Source: Sthenelais limicola (taxonomy: Eukaryota; Annelida; Polychaeta; Phyllodocida; Sigalionidae). From it: 64,000 bases of DNA. Below the pieces are notes generated by a model. The model was not told the DNA's origin and searched no databases. It saw only the letters and a list, made by a program, of their open reading frames with translations. The stretch spans positions 25,052,684 to 25,116,683 of the forward strand of contig OW804102.1 of assembly GCA_942159475.1 (NCBI GenBank), in the 5' to 3' direction. Of the stretch, positions 37,161 through 47,622 are shown piece after piece (position 1 is the first letter of the stretch; every line of letters starts with the position of its first letter). The translations under genes were made by a program, and so were the position numbers.

Positions 37161-37693
37161 CCAGCTATTCACTCACCACTCACAAGTTGCAATTCAATTT
37201 GAAGTATATTAAAACTTGTAAACACATTTCTAGAATCAATTAACGGCTCACCAGCTATCGCCAGTGGTAGCAATCTAGTGATTATTCTGTTTATAGGGTA
37301 GGTTGCTAGCGCTGGTTTTAATCAGTCCCAATTATATTGGATAATAACTGAGAGTCTATTCCAATATTCCTGTATAATGCTAATATCCAGACATTCAGTT
37401 GTCGGTTGTCTGTGATATGTATCTCATCATGGTTTAGGATATTAATAGATGAACACGTTTTAATGTTTAATGTGAATAATTTTATTTTGTAATAATAGTT
37501 TTATTTCCTCTTCATCATACACATCATATCTTGAAAAAGGACTTCTATCCTTCGGTGGATTTACATTCACAGCTCTTCCAGGAAAATTTGAAATTTGTTT
37601 TATAATTTGAGTTTATAAGTTAGAGGAAAATAGTCCTTACTTAGTATGAAGTCTCCAAATGGAAAGACTGCTCTAAGTGAGACTCAAATCTAC

Positions 37694-37735
37694 AATCTTC
37701 TCAATAAAATTTCTTTAAAAAATATATATATATAT
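37694..37735 (+). repeat. Retroposon-type 3' tail (AATAAAAT + poly(A))
   Basis: AATCTTCTCAATAAAATTTC then TTTAAAAAA, running into a TA repeat. The same tail signature is seen at 45071, 57821, 50660 and 59580. Confidence 0.5.
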
Positions 37736-38504
37736 ATCACTCATTTCAAGCCATGGTGACTCACAAGGCAACCATTAAAACGCAAGAAAATAGCTCTAAA
37801 TTCCCATCCAATTTATTCTTTAAAATAATAAAATTAGTTCAGATTGATGACCACTTATGGGATAAGTCGCAAGAAGAAGAACTGTTCATCCGAAACTTTT
37901 TCTTTTTTTCTTTTTTTTTCAAAATTCAGGGTAGAAGTTACACTTCTCATTCTTTCAAATGCTTTCGTTGCAATCAGTCAAAACACATCCCAACTGTATA
38001 AACTACATGCACTCAAAATTACTATACTACAAATCTGGAGGTCTGTTTGTGATCTTTAAATCTAATATCATTATTAAATAATAAAATTCCACTTAGATAT
38101 TAACTTGTGAGAAAACCAGACCCACATAGATATATATGACATGTATTGCTACATGAAATATTGATTATTATACCGTTTAGTTTTCCTCATGAAAAACATA
38201 AAGTATTTTCCGGATCCACTTTTTATGCTATAAATCCATAGCTCTATGTCCCCATCCTCAACATAGCCCAGTTTTATATCCCCGTGTTATTAACAAAATC
38301 CCATAGCTTGCAGTTGAAATATTGATTAGCTTCGAGATTAAATTATTCTTCCAAGAGTAGGAGTAGGCCTGACTTCAATACTTTATGAAGTTTTATGATT
38401 AGAAGTAGAAGCCTGGATTAATTAAATGCAGGGCCTAATCTATGGTGTCATTAGTGTGTATGATCAAGCTTAATCACGCTGGGTGTGGGTTACCTGAGAT
38501 ATAG
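37736..38504. other. No supported feature
   Basis: AT-rich; two overlapping plus frames (37753-38059) run through a poly-T patch and are not supported. Confidence 0.5.
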
Positions 38505-38850
38505 TGTTGTTGTGCTGTGTTGAACCAGGCTGCCCATAGCTGCTGGGCTTCCAATGACTGTTTGGGTAGTATACTACCACCTATTGTTGTCCAGCTCCTA
38601 TAGCCGGTCTTCCACTAACTCCTGGGGTAGTATACTACCATCTATTGATGTATTATGTTTCACCATGCTGTTTAGTTCAGCTCCTATAGCTAGTATACCA
38701 CTAACTCCTGGGATAGTATACTACCATCTATTGATGTATTATGTTTCACCATGCTGTTTAGTTCAGCTCCCATAGCTAGTATACCACTAACTCCATGGTA
38801 GTATACTGCCATCTATTGATGTATTATGTTTCACCTGGCTGTACCTTCTG
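38505..38850 (+). repeat. 86 bp minisatellite, locus 2
   Basis: It has the same unit as at 34.5 kb: core positions 38563, 38624, 38710 and 38795. Spacings are 61 (one unit with a deletion), 86 and 85. The last two full units are nearly identical, including GATGTATTATGTTTCACCAT, suggesting recent duplication. Confidence 0.92.
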
Positions 38851-38854
38851 AGTA

Positions 38855-39012
38855 CCGTATTTCCCCGTTTATAAGCCCGGCCCCGTTTATAACCTGGGGT
38901 TAAACACATTCTTATGGTATAATAAGCTCTACAATACTTACCCCGAATATAAGCCTGGTATATCACCATTTGAAATCAATATAAGCCCGGGCTTATAAAC
39001 GGGGAAATACAG
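38855..39012. mobile_element. 158 bp TA-flanked miniature inverted-repeat element
   Basis: The ends CCGTATTTCCCCGTTTATAA and TTATAAACGGGGAAATACAG are inverted repeats extending about 27 bp to AGCCCG. The element is flanked by TA on both sides (38853-38854, 39013-39014), the duplication left by Tc1/mariner-type transposases. ATAAGCC/TTATAA recurs internally. It sits immediately beside the 86 bp array. Confidence 0.92.
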
Positions 39013-39014
39013 TA

Positions 39015-39655
39015 ACTGCAATAACTTGCTCAACATTGATTCAAATACAAGTTACAGGGGAGGAACAATATAGACTTTTTGTAAATGCCCCACCACTGTT
39101 TAAATATAGAACAATCGACGAAGCAACGAAGGCTTGTGGAAAGGCTGTAATTTGATTTCAGAAGCACCCCGGCTATTAGAGTCAAATACTATGTCCCTAT
39201 TTATAACTGACAAAGACAGTTAGCCCTCTTGTAATGGTTGAGAGAGAGCTATAGGTCTGTCCAACCGAACAGTGCAAAGCTATAGGTCTGTGCAACCGAA
39301 CAGTGCCGCAGAACAGACATTCTTTTGAGATTGAGAAAAAACGACCTTTTGCTAACCCCAATCATTTGAAAAGGAAATCTAAAAAACTGTCAATTAAGGT
39401 TTGTCTATGAGCCATTTTGAATATCTGAAGTCCAATGGACTCCTTTTTATGATTTCATCAGATTGGTGGACAGGTCTATTGATGCATTCAGTACATTTGA
39501 TCAGACGAAACTGACTCCAAGACCCTCTAGTGCTGAACGTGTTGAATGGATGAACAAATAAAAAAGGATTGGATAGAATTACTTTCGGTAATTTGAAACA
39601 GAAATATAATAGTCGTGGAGTTTTATCATTCTATTCTTCTGAGGGAGAACGTTAA
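39015..39655. other. No supported feature
   Basis: Contains a short tandem duplication of GCTATAGGTCTGTSCAACCG at 39248-39303; otherwise nothing recognised. Confidence 0.6.
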
Positions 39656-40215
39656 CAAAGAGGAAGACGGAAATGTAGAGAGAGAGTCGAGAGAGAGGGA
39701 GAAAAGAAAGGGAAGGGATAGATCAGATGGATCAAATAGATAGCACAGGGAAGTAGAGTGATAGGGAGGGAGGGAGGGGATGAGTGAGGTGGAGAGAAGA
39801 GACAGACATAGAATCAATATATAAACAGGTATGGAGAAACAGACAAGGACAAGCAGAGAGAGACAGAGAGAGAGACAGACCAGGACAAAGACACACACAG
39901 ACAGGCCAAGAGAAAGAAAGAGAGAGACAGGCCAGGACAAACACAGCGAGAGACAGGCCAAGAGAAAGAAAGAGAGAGACAGGCCAGGACAAACACAGAG
40001 AGAGACAGGCAAGGACTAACAGAGAGAGAGACAGGCCAAGAGAAAGAAAGAGAGAGAGAGGTCAGGACTAACACAGAAAGAGACAGACCAGGACAAACAC
40101 AGAGAGAGACAGGCCTGGACAAACACATATAGAGACAGGCCAAGACAAACACAGAGAGAGAGACCAGGACAAACACACACACAGACAGGCCAGGACAAAC
40201 ACATAGAGAAACAAG
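39656..40215 (+). repeat. Purine-rich tract grading into a 26 bp minisatellite
   Basis: From about 39870 the unit is 26 bp in two alternating versions, GACAGGCCAGGACAAACACA.. and GACAGGCCAAGAGAAAGAAA.. (starts for example at 39926, 39952, 39978). Six overlapping frames on both strands (39626-40240) are produced by this array and are not genes. Confidence 0.92.
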
Positions 40216-42084
40216 TAGCTCTAACCAGAGACACAGACAAAGGGGACGAGAGACAGGGTGGCTGTTAGCGTTGAAAGTATAGATTTACCTATCATATTGT
40301 AACCAGAAACTCTAATATGTCAGCTACCATACAGAGGCCTTTGTAATCTGAGCATTGGAGGAAGGAAAGTGAGGAGAACATGAAGGTTTCTATACGTCCT
40401 ACATAGAGGTATAGTTGCTCTCAACATACTGGAGCCTAAAGCCAATGAGACAAGAGTCAGAGCTTAGTATTTTTCAAAGAATAATACAAACACCTGTCTG
40501 ACCTCTGATCTGATGACATATCCGTACATCAGGTCCCATTCAGTATGTTACCATATTCATATTATGTGGTAGAAAATGGTTTTAATTGAATTGTTGGCTT
40601 GTGGAATGATGGAATTCGCATAAATAAACCAGCTGCATTCTCAACTAATACAACACAGTATTACCACCTTTGATCATATAATAATGACGCATAGGGCTGA
40701 ATTTGTCAACATTCTGCTGCTGTTGTTATGTACAAGAATTCGAAGTTGAATCAGCTGAGAGAAAATGGCCGCCGTTGAGCGATAACAAATGACACCACAC
40801 AGGAAAGGGTCTGAGCTAGTCTCCAGCATATAAATGTTGACTTTTAGAAATCCCTGTAGCAAAAACAATCACACATAATATTGGAAGAATGACTTTTAGA
40901 TGGGTTGAAAAAGAATGGAACGAAAAGTAAAAAAACCTTAGGTTTCTGTTGATCCTTAACGTACACATTTCTGCCAACAAACTCAAGAGTTCCAGGCAAG
41001 AAATTGTCACTGATTTAAAAAATACAGTTTAGTAAGAATAACAATGAATCGCTGTCTATATCACTATAGCAGGTTAGAGAGGAAGCCAAAGAGGCGTGTG
41101 TATATGAGGAGGGCTAGGGGATTGACAGGGGGAAGTGGGGAGGTTTAGGGGGGTTTAAAGCAAAGGAGGAAGCCGAGACACTGGAGGAGAGATTATTAAG
41201 CGACTGAGGCATAGAGCGAGATAAGAGAGCAGGGACGGGTATTTGTGGAGTATTGTCACAGTGGGGAGAGACAAAGACGGGGAGAACAACCGAGGAGGGG
41301 GTAGGGGGGTACTGTTGGGAGGGGGTTGTGAAATACTAGTGTACCACGTTGCTGAGGTATGTGGGCGGGAGGGGGTGAGGGTTTCTGTTGGATTCTGGAA
41401 AATATTGTACCTTAAATTATCAGAAATCAAAACTTGAACTGAAAATCTAGCATTAGAAAGCAGATGGAAAAAAATATTTTTAAAAATCCCTTTTAGGTAG
41501 TGACCCCCCTCCCCGACCCCACCCCACCCCTCAAATCCCTTTCAGCGAGGGTTCTGTGAGTGAACCCCATCCCCATCTAAGACCCACCCCCACCCCCACC
41601 CACCCCCACCATCTACTTCATCCTCTATACCTCTTCAACCGCATCCTAACAGAACCAAACTGCTACACCCCTCAAGTACCGAGACAGAGAAAAAGGTGCA
41701 AACAAGGGAAGGAATCTCTCTCTAGCAACCAGTTACAACAATAGTTCTAAGTGAACAGCAAGCGTTGTTGGCGCAACTCTGTGGTTTGCCTCTAGCCTTT
41801 TTGTCTCTCTCCATTCTCTCTCTCACTCTCTCCTCGAAGACTAATGGATCTCACCAATGGTAAATAGAGCCTAACACTATCTGATGGTATTGATGCTCCC
41901 CTACCAGGAACTGTCGATACTGGGAGATGTAAGAAACTTCACTGTGTTGCTACTTTCAGTCCTTATTTGAGATCAATAGATGAGTAGGGAGGGGGTGATC
42001 ATTCCACTTTAATTTGTATTTAAATATTCTGGAAACGGTTATGAAATAACTGTTGTTACACCGTGATGAAGTGAGTAGTACCAC
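40216..42084. other. No supported gene; G-rich and C-rich patches
   Basis: G-rich patch at 41100-41380, C-rich patch (CCCCACCCC types) at 41506-41615, CT run at 41800-41835. Frames in these zones run on both strands and are composition artefacts. Confidence 0.5.
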
Positions 42085-42866
42085 ATGTCATGCCTTGCCA
42101 TACAAGCCATGTGATAATGTTGTCATTACCACATGGGTTGTACTACACACTGGTTGTATGGGAGAGTATGTAGTACAAGCCATGTGGTAATGTTGTCATT
42201 ATCACACACCTTGTACTACACACTAGTTGTATGGGAGAGCATGTGGTACAAGCCATGTGATAATGTTGTCATTATCACACACCTTGTACTACATGCTGGT
42301 TGTATGGGAGAGCATGTGGTACAGGCCATGTGATAATGTTGTCATTACCACACACCTTGTACTACACACTAGTTGTATGGGAGAGCATGTGGTACAGGCC
42401 ATGTGGTAATGTTGTCATTATCACAAACCTTGTACTACACACTGGTTGTATGGGAGAGCATGTGGTACAAGCCATGTGGTAATGTTGTCATTACCACACA
42501 CCTTGTACTACACACTAGTTGTATGGGAGAGCATGTGGTACAAGCCATGTGGTAATGTTGTCATTACCACACACCTTGTACTACAGGCTGGTTGTATGGG
42601 AGAGCATGTGGTACAAGCCATGTGATAATGTTGTCATTATCTCACACCTTGTACCACATGCTGGCTGTGTGGGAGATCATGTGGTACAAGCCATGTGATA
42701 ATGTTGCCATTATCACAAACCTTGTACTACACACTGGTTGTATGGGAGAGCATGTGGTACAAGCCATGTGATAATGTTGCCATTATTACAAACCTTGTAC
42801 TACATGCTGGCTGTATGGGAGAGCATGTGGTACAAGCCATGTGATAACGCTGTCATTACCACATGG
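42085..42866 (+). repeat. 73 bp minisatellite of eleven palindromic units
   Basis: ACAAGCCATG or a variant starts at 42102 and, ten periods later, at 42832. That is 730 bp, exactly 10 x 73, so there is no net length change across the array. Each unit has inverted arms of about 28 bp (AGCATGTGGTACAAGCCATG... and ...CACCTTGTACTACATGCT) around a TTG-type centre, with GTGATAATG/CATTATCAC as the inner stem. The 60-66 residue plus frames that restart every 73 bp are artefacts. Confidence 0.95.
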
Positions 42867-43857
42867 CGATTTTCACCCCTATCCTATTCACATACCCAGG
42901 TTGCTCCTGTGTCCGGGGGGTATTAACTGTACCCAGGGTATTGGGTGAGTTATGAGGTTTAAACAGTTCAGAGCAGCCCTTATTCCCCATCCAGGGTGTG
43001 AATCCATGGGGAGATGTATCACCTCCAGTACAAAATGGCGTCTATCATACAGTCCATGGTGTACACGTGTACATAAGTACACACCCGAGTGTATTAACCC
43101 ATATTTGCAATATATATATAATTATATAAGTGTTTTTTTTTTCAATTTTCATACAATTACATAGCAAAAGGTCCTCTCTTTCTTTGTGAACATAGTTCTT
43201 CCAAGAGTGCCTAGAAATTAGCATTGTCAGGCTAATTGTACTACTGTTTGAATTACAGCATCGAATTCAGAATTAATCTTGAATTTGATCATGCCTAAGT
43301 TGATGATACTCTTTTAAAGCTTTGACAATGTTTGATTGTACACATGACACTAAAATACCTTTTAAAACTTCGACAATCTATGATTATCCACATATTATCA
43401 TAATGCCAAAATACTAACTATCTTGAATCTAACAATTGGTCAATACTATTTTGAAAACATGGATGGCTTTCGTAACCAAAATTAAATCACTAATTGTAAA
43501 ACCAAAACTAAGCACGACAGCTTTTCCTAACTCTAAACCATTCTAAATTCAAAAATGATCAGTAAATCGATTTTCCTTTAAGATTTCAACCTTAAGATTT
43601 CAAAAGAAAATATATCTGGCCCTATTCCCACTACAGGGATCTATAGGGAGATGTTAGTAAAACAGAATTCCCCAGCCTTTCTTATTCTGGCAGGACAATA
43701 AACAAAGGGAAATAAACTAATAATAGTGTTGTGTGGGAGGGTGAGATTAAGCAGGCGGTGCTCTGTATTGTTATCTACGGATTGAGTTACACTGGAGCTG
43801 CTCGGAGTACAATCACTCTCACTACTATTACTACTGGTTATAGCTCTGTCAATGGTA
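42867..43857. other. No supported feature
   Basis: A GC-richer patch at 42890-43030 has opposed short frames; nothing recognised. 43140-43690 is AT-rich. Confidence 0.5.
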
Positions 43858-44340
43858 CACGGCTCAAGGCGTCAGACAATGTACAATCGGCAGAACTACA
43901 CATTTGTGAGGTGTTTCATAAAAGTGAGTCATAAGTTGCTAAATTGGTACTTTTCAAAGTCATTTATTCACAAGTTCTCTTTGTTGGAATGTTCTGATTG
44001 TTGGGGTGCTTAGAATTTGTAGTCATATGAATACATGTACCAAATTCCAGGACATTGTATTAAATATATCGTTGCATTTTGAAGGTTATCCTATCGAGTA
44101 TATTTAGTTACTTTATACTGGTAAACATATTTTCAAACATAAATTTATGAAACTTAAAATATAAAAACACTTCTTAGATATCCTTAATGTTTACCACCAT
44201 TAATTTGAATCCACTTGATCTCATCTTTTCAAATATGATGCTATCTCAAAAAAATATTTTGCGACTTGTGACTCATTTCCCTGTAACACATCGCATTTAG
44301 TAAATTCTGCTGTTAAACAGCAGCAGAATATTTAATAAAT
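43858..44340 (+). mobile_element. Family A element interrupted by a family B element
   Basis: Family A's 5' end (GCGTCAGACAATGTACAATC) runs to CATTT at 43901-43905. A family B body (43906-44293, 388 bp, minus orientation) follows. Family A then resumes with CATTTAGTAAATTCTG at 44294, as in the uninterrupted copy near 52575. CATTT is present on both sides as a 4-5 bp duplication. Confidence 0.85.
43906..44293 (-). mobile_element. Family B TIR element nested in family A
   Basis: Termini GTGAGGTGTTTCATAAAAGT and GACTCATTTCCCTGTAACAC..ATCG are inverted. The interior (ATCCTATCGAGTATATTTAG, CTTGATCTCATCTTTTCAAA) matches the 1.9 kb copy. It lacks coding capacity. Confidence 0.88.
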
Positions 44341-44769
44341 TTCGTCCTCTAAGTTATAGCATGAGTGAAATTGGTACGAGCAGCAGAATATTTATAAATC
44401 AAGTCATTTGTTCAATACATTTTCTGCCGTAATGCAGCTTTACATACTAGCCATATAAGCGTGTGTTTTACAACGTTTGAAAGCCGAAGGTTTTTATTAT
44501 AAGAAACTGTAGTTTACTTTCATGTGTTTTATACTTATGCTTATTTTGGGGGCTTGTCTTTGTATATGCAGACAGGTGCTCGTGAGTTGCTCTCTCTACA
44601 ATAACTCACTACTGGTTATAGCACTTTCAATAGTATAGTTATTTTACATAGTGTACTCCCCCTCTTTAAATATAATAGTCTACGGGTGAGGTCAAGGATA
44701 GCTGGAACAGACTTATATATAACCTTCAGCTCTGACCAGTTCATTATGTCTGAGCCTTAAAAAGGACAC

Positions 44770-45005
44770 TTTAAAGCTGCCTTCTGTGCAAACATCAAGA
44801 AAAATAAAGATGTTATAATTTATGTTCCGTTTGTTTCCTAACCCTTCTGAAATTCATTTGACTTTGGAGGATTTTACCCTGTTGGTTTCGCTACAGGGTT
44901 TCATTATATTCCACACAGTCTATATTTCAGTGACCCGCCAAAATGATTGACTGCGGTGGTTTTACATATTATCGCTCACCAGCACCTCATTTCATTCACA
45001 TAGAT
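44770..45005 (+). mobile_element. Family C element, 3'-truncated
   Basis: Starts TTAAAGCTGCCTTCTG; carries GTTTCGCTACAGGGTTTCAT, TATATTTCAGTGACCCGCC and CATATTATCGCTCACCAGC in the same order as the 50.3 and 60.7 kb copies. The distal half is missing. Confidence 0.75.
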
Positions 45006-45059
45006 CCAGCACAGGAAAAACTAGATACGCAATGAGACCTACCACCTACCACATGACCT

Positions 45060-45104
45060 ACCACGTTGTGGAAATCTTCCTAATAAAATGTTTAAAAAAA
45101 AAAG
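45060..45104 (+). repeat. Retroposon-type 3' tail (AATAAAAT + poly(A))
   Basis: GGAAATCTTCCTAATAAAAT then GTTTAAAAAAAAAA. It shares the GGAA(A)TCTT..AATAAAAT string with 57820. The upstream body is not delimited; ACCTACCAC is repeated just before it. Confidence 0.55.
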
Positions 45105-45185
45105 AGAAATCCTTTTCAACATATTTTGGAAATCAAAAGCAGTAACAAAGTACAACACTTCATTACCTCACCCAAGTGGTTATAT

Positions 45186-45553
45186 GTGATGTGTCACAGG
45201 AAGGTGAGTCACAAGTAGCAAGAAAACGGCTTTTGAGATATCATCATATTTGAAATGATGAGATCAAGTGGATTCTAATGATAGTAAACAGTAGGACGTC
45301 CATTAAGTACCTCTATATTTGTTTAAAAAGAAGTTTGGGATATTTTGTTATGGTCAATCAGTAGTAAAGTAGATCTTTAGATTGACCTCAGAGACACCTT
45401 GATATATTCAATACACATCTTCAAATTTGGTACATGTCATGATGCTATTAGCAGCACTAAGCACTTAAGAACTGAGTAAGGTAACTTGTGAATAAATCCC
45501 TTTGAAAAATACCAGTTTTGCGACTTGTGACTCATTCTCCTGAAACACATCCC
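45186..45553 (+). mobile_element. Family B TIR element with ATAT duplication
   Basis: Ends GTGATGTGTCACAGGAAGGT and TCATTCTCCTGAAACACATC..CC are inverted. ATAT lies on both sides (45182-45185 and 45554-45557). 368 bp, same orientation as the 55.8 kb copy. Confidence 0.9.
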
Positions 45554-46195
45554 ATATACAAAGTCTGTATACTGACCCGGCATCTACTAAACTATTGGGT
45601 ATTATACCATAGTCTATAGACTTCCTCCTAGTTTAGGTCTCACAGGGAGACCTCCTCTAAGTCCTGGGTAATATACAACCATCTATAACCACAGGATAAT
45701 ACACCAGTTAAGGAGGTTCCTCCCAATACAAGGGCTCTGTATAGCAGACCCCTCTACTAAATTGGTAAAGAACATAGAAGATCAATATTCATAATAGAAA
45801 ATAAGTCCCTGAATTGTATGCAAGGCATCAAGGTAAGATTGGATAAGAAGGAGCTCTATGAAAGCCTCTTTAACTGATTTATTATTATTGTTGGTTAATC
45901 CTTTTTCATTAATAAAGTATCATCATCATTACTGCTATTGTGTATTATTATTAGTTATTGTTTCATTCATATCCCTTTTCATTACATTAGTTAAATACAT
46001 CTCCTTGGAAAATTGTAGTTTGCTCTTCTCTTGCAAGGTAATGACCTCAGGCAAGTGTGGGTCACAATAACAATTAGAGAATATAGTGGATGAAGATTGA
46101 TGTATGATTGATTGAATTTTTGTTTTGGTCTCAAATTGAAAAACCAAGTGCTATCTCTGTATGAGATTTAGTTCTGAAGGAAAAGGAGGATGTCG
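45554..46195. other. No supported gene; one decayed 86 bp-type unit
   Basis: AAGTCCTGGGTAATATACAA followed by CCATCTAT at about 45659-45688 resembles a single diverged unit of the 86 bp minisatellite. Otherwise AT-rich and empty. Confidence 0.4.
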
Positions 46196-46199
46196 AGGA

Positions 46200-47370
46200 G
46201 AATGTGGAGGAGGAGGAGGAGGAAGAGGAGCAGCAGAGGAGAGGAGAGGGAGCTGGGACAGGTAGTAGAAAGAGGAAGATACAGATGAGGGAGGAGCAAG
46301 AGGAGGAAGGAGCAATTAGAGGAAGGAGCAATTGGAGGGAGGAGCAATTGGAGGGAGGAGTAATTGGAGGGAGGAGTAATTGGAGGGAGGAGCAATTGGA
46401 GGGAGGAGTAATTGGAGGGAGGAGTAATTGGAGGGAGGAGCAATTAGAGGAAGAAGCAATTGGAGGGAGGAGCAAGAGGAGGGAGGAGCAATTGGAGGGA
46501 GGAACAATTGGAGGGAGGAACAATTGGAGTGAGGAACAATTGGAGGGAGGAACAATTGGAGGGAGGAACAATTGGAGTGAGGAACAATTGGAGGGAGGAA
46601 CAATTGGAGGGAGGAACAATTGGAGGGAGGAACAATTGGAGTGAGGAACAATTGGAGTGAGGAACAATTGGAGGGAGGGCAAGAGAAGGGAGGAGCAATT
46701 GGACGTAGGAGCAATTGGAGGGAGGAGCAATTGGAGGGAGGAACAATTGGAGTGAGGAACAATTGGAGGGAGGAGCAAGAGAAGGGAGGAGCAATTGGAT
46801 GGAGGAGCCAGAGTAGGGAGGAACAATTGGAGGAGAAGCAATTGGAGGGAGGAGCAATTGGAGGGAGGAGTAATTGGAGGGAGGAGCAATTAGAGGAAGA
46901 AGCAATTGGAGGGAGGAGCAAGAGGAGGGAGGAGCAATTGGAGGGAGGAGCAAGAGGAGGGAGGAGCAAGAGGAGGGAGGAGCAAGAGGAGGGAGGAACA
47001 ATTGGAGGGAGGAACAATTGGAGGGAGGAGCAATTGGAGGGAGGAACAATTGGATGAAGGAGCAAGAGGAGGGAGGAACAATTGGAGGGAGGAGCAATTG
47101 GAGGGAGGAACAATTGGAGGGAGGAACAATTGGAGTGAGGAACAATTGGAGGGAGGGCAAGAGAAGGGAGGAGCAATTGGACGTAGGAGCAATTGGAGGG
47201 AGGAGCAATTGGAGTGAGGAACAATTGGAGGGAGGAGCAAGAGAAGGGAGGAGCAATTGGATGGAGGAGCCAGAGTAGGGAGGAACAATTGGAGGAGAAG
47301 CAATTGGAGGGAGGAGCAATTGGAGGGAGGAGCAAGAGAAGGGAGGAGTAAGAGGAGGAATGAAGAAGCA
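46200..47370 (+). repeat. 16 bp purine-biased minisatellite with ~475 bp higher-order duplication
   Basis: The basic unit is CAATTGGAGGGAGGAG (16 bp) and variants (AGGAACAATTGGAGGG, AAGAGGAGGGAGGAGC). Rare variants recur at a fixed offset: GGACGTAGG at 46701 and 47179, and GGATGGAGGAGCCAGAG at 46787 and 47259, so a block of about 475 bp was duplicated. Since 16 is not divisible by 3 and the unit lacks stops, all frames stay open. This gives spurious proteins of up to 360 residues on the minus strand and 146 on the plus strand. Confidence 0.95.
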
Positions 47371-47568
47371 AGTTGAGAAGAAGACAAGAGCATGGCACAC
47401 AGAGGAAGGTATGTGAAACAATAGGGATGATGTAAACACAGTGCAGCAGGACTCTGACACTGTGGCAGGGGTGGCAGGGGACTGGGGAGGATCTATGTAA
47501 AGGTCTAAGCCTCCTGCCTACCAGGCCTGTCCAGCCTGGATTTAAACTCTAGTATATTACCGCCTCCA

Positions 47569-47622
47569 TGTGGGGGGGGTGGGGGGGGGGTGGCGGGCAT
47601 GGGTGGGAGGGGGGATTGGAGT
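47569..47622 (+). repeat. Poly-G tract, G-quadruplex-prone
   Basis: Runs of 8, 10 and several 3-6 G residues occur within about 50 bp (TGGGGGGGGT, GGGAGGGGGG). The frames across it are composition artefacts. Confidence 0.85.

Noticed and set aside
39626..40240. Overlapping Cys/Leu/Ser and Arg/Gln/Glu frames
   Set aside because: Produced on both strands by the 26 bp minisatellite.
42085..42866. CRISPR-like regular array
   Set aside because: Repeats are contiguous 73 bp units without unique spacers, in eukaryotic DNA; this is a minisatellite. The same applies to the 12, 30 and 86 bp arrays.
46131..47460. Open frames of 252, 338 and 360 residues (minus strand) rich in Pro-Ser-Asn-Cys-Leu
   Set aside because: They are translations of the 16 bp array in different frames of the same DNA. 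All frames are open because the unit has no stop codon; there are no splice sites, no unique domain and no start context.
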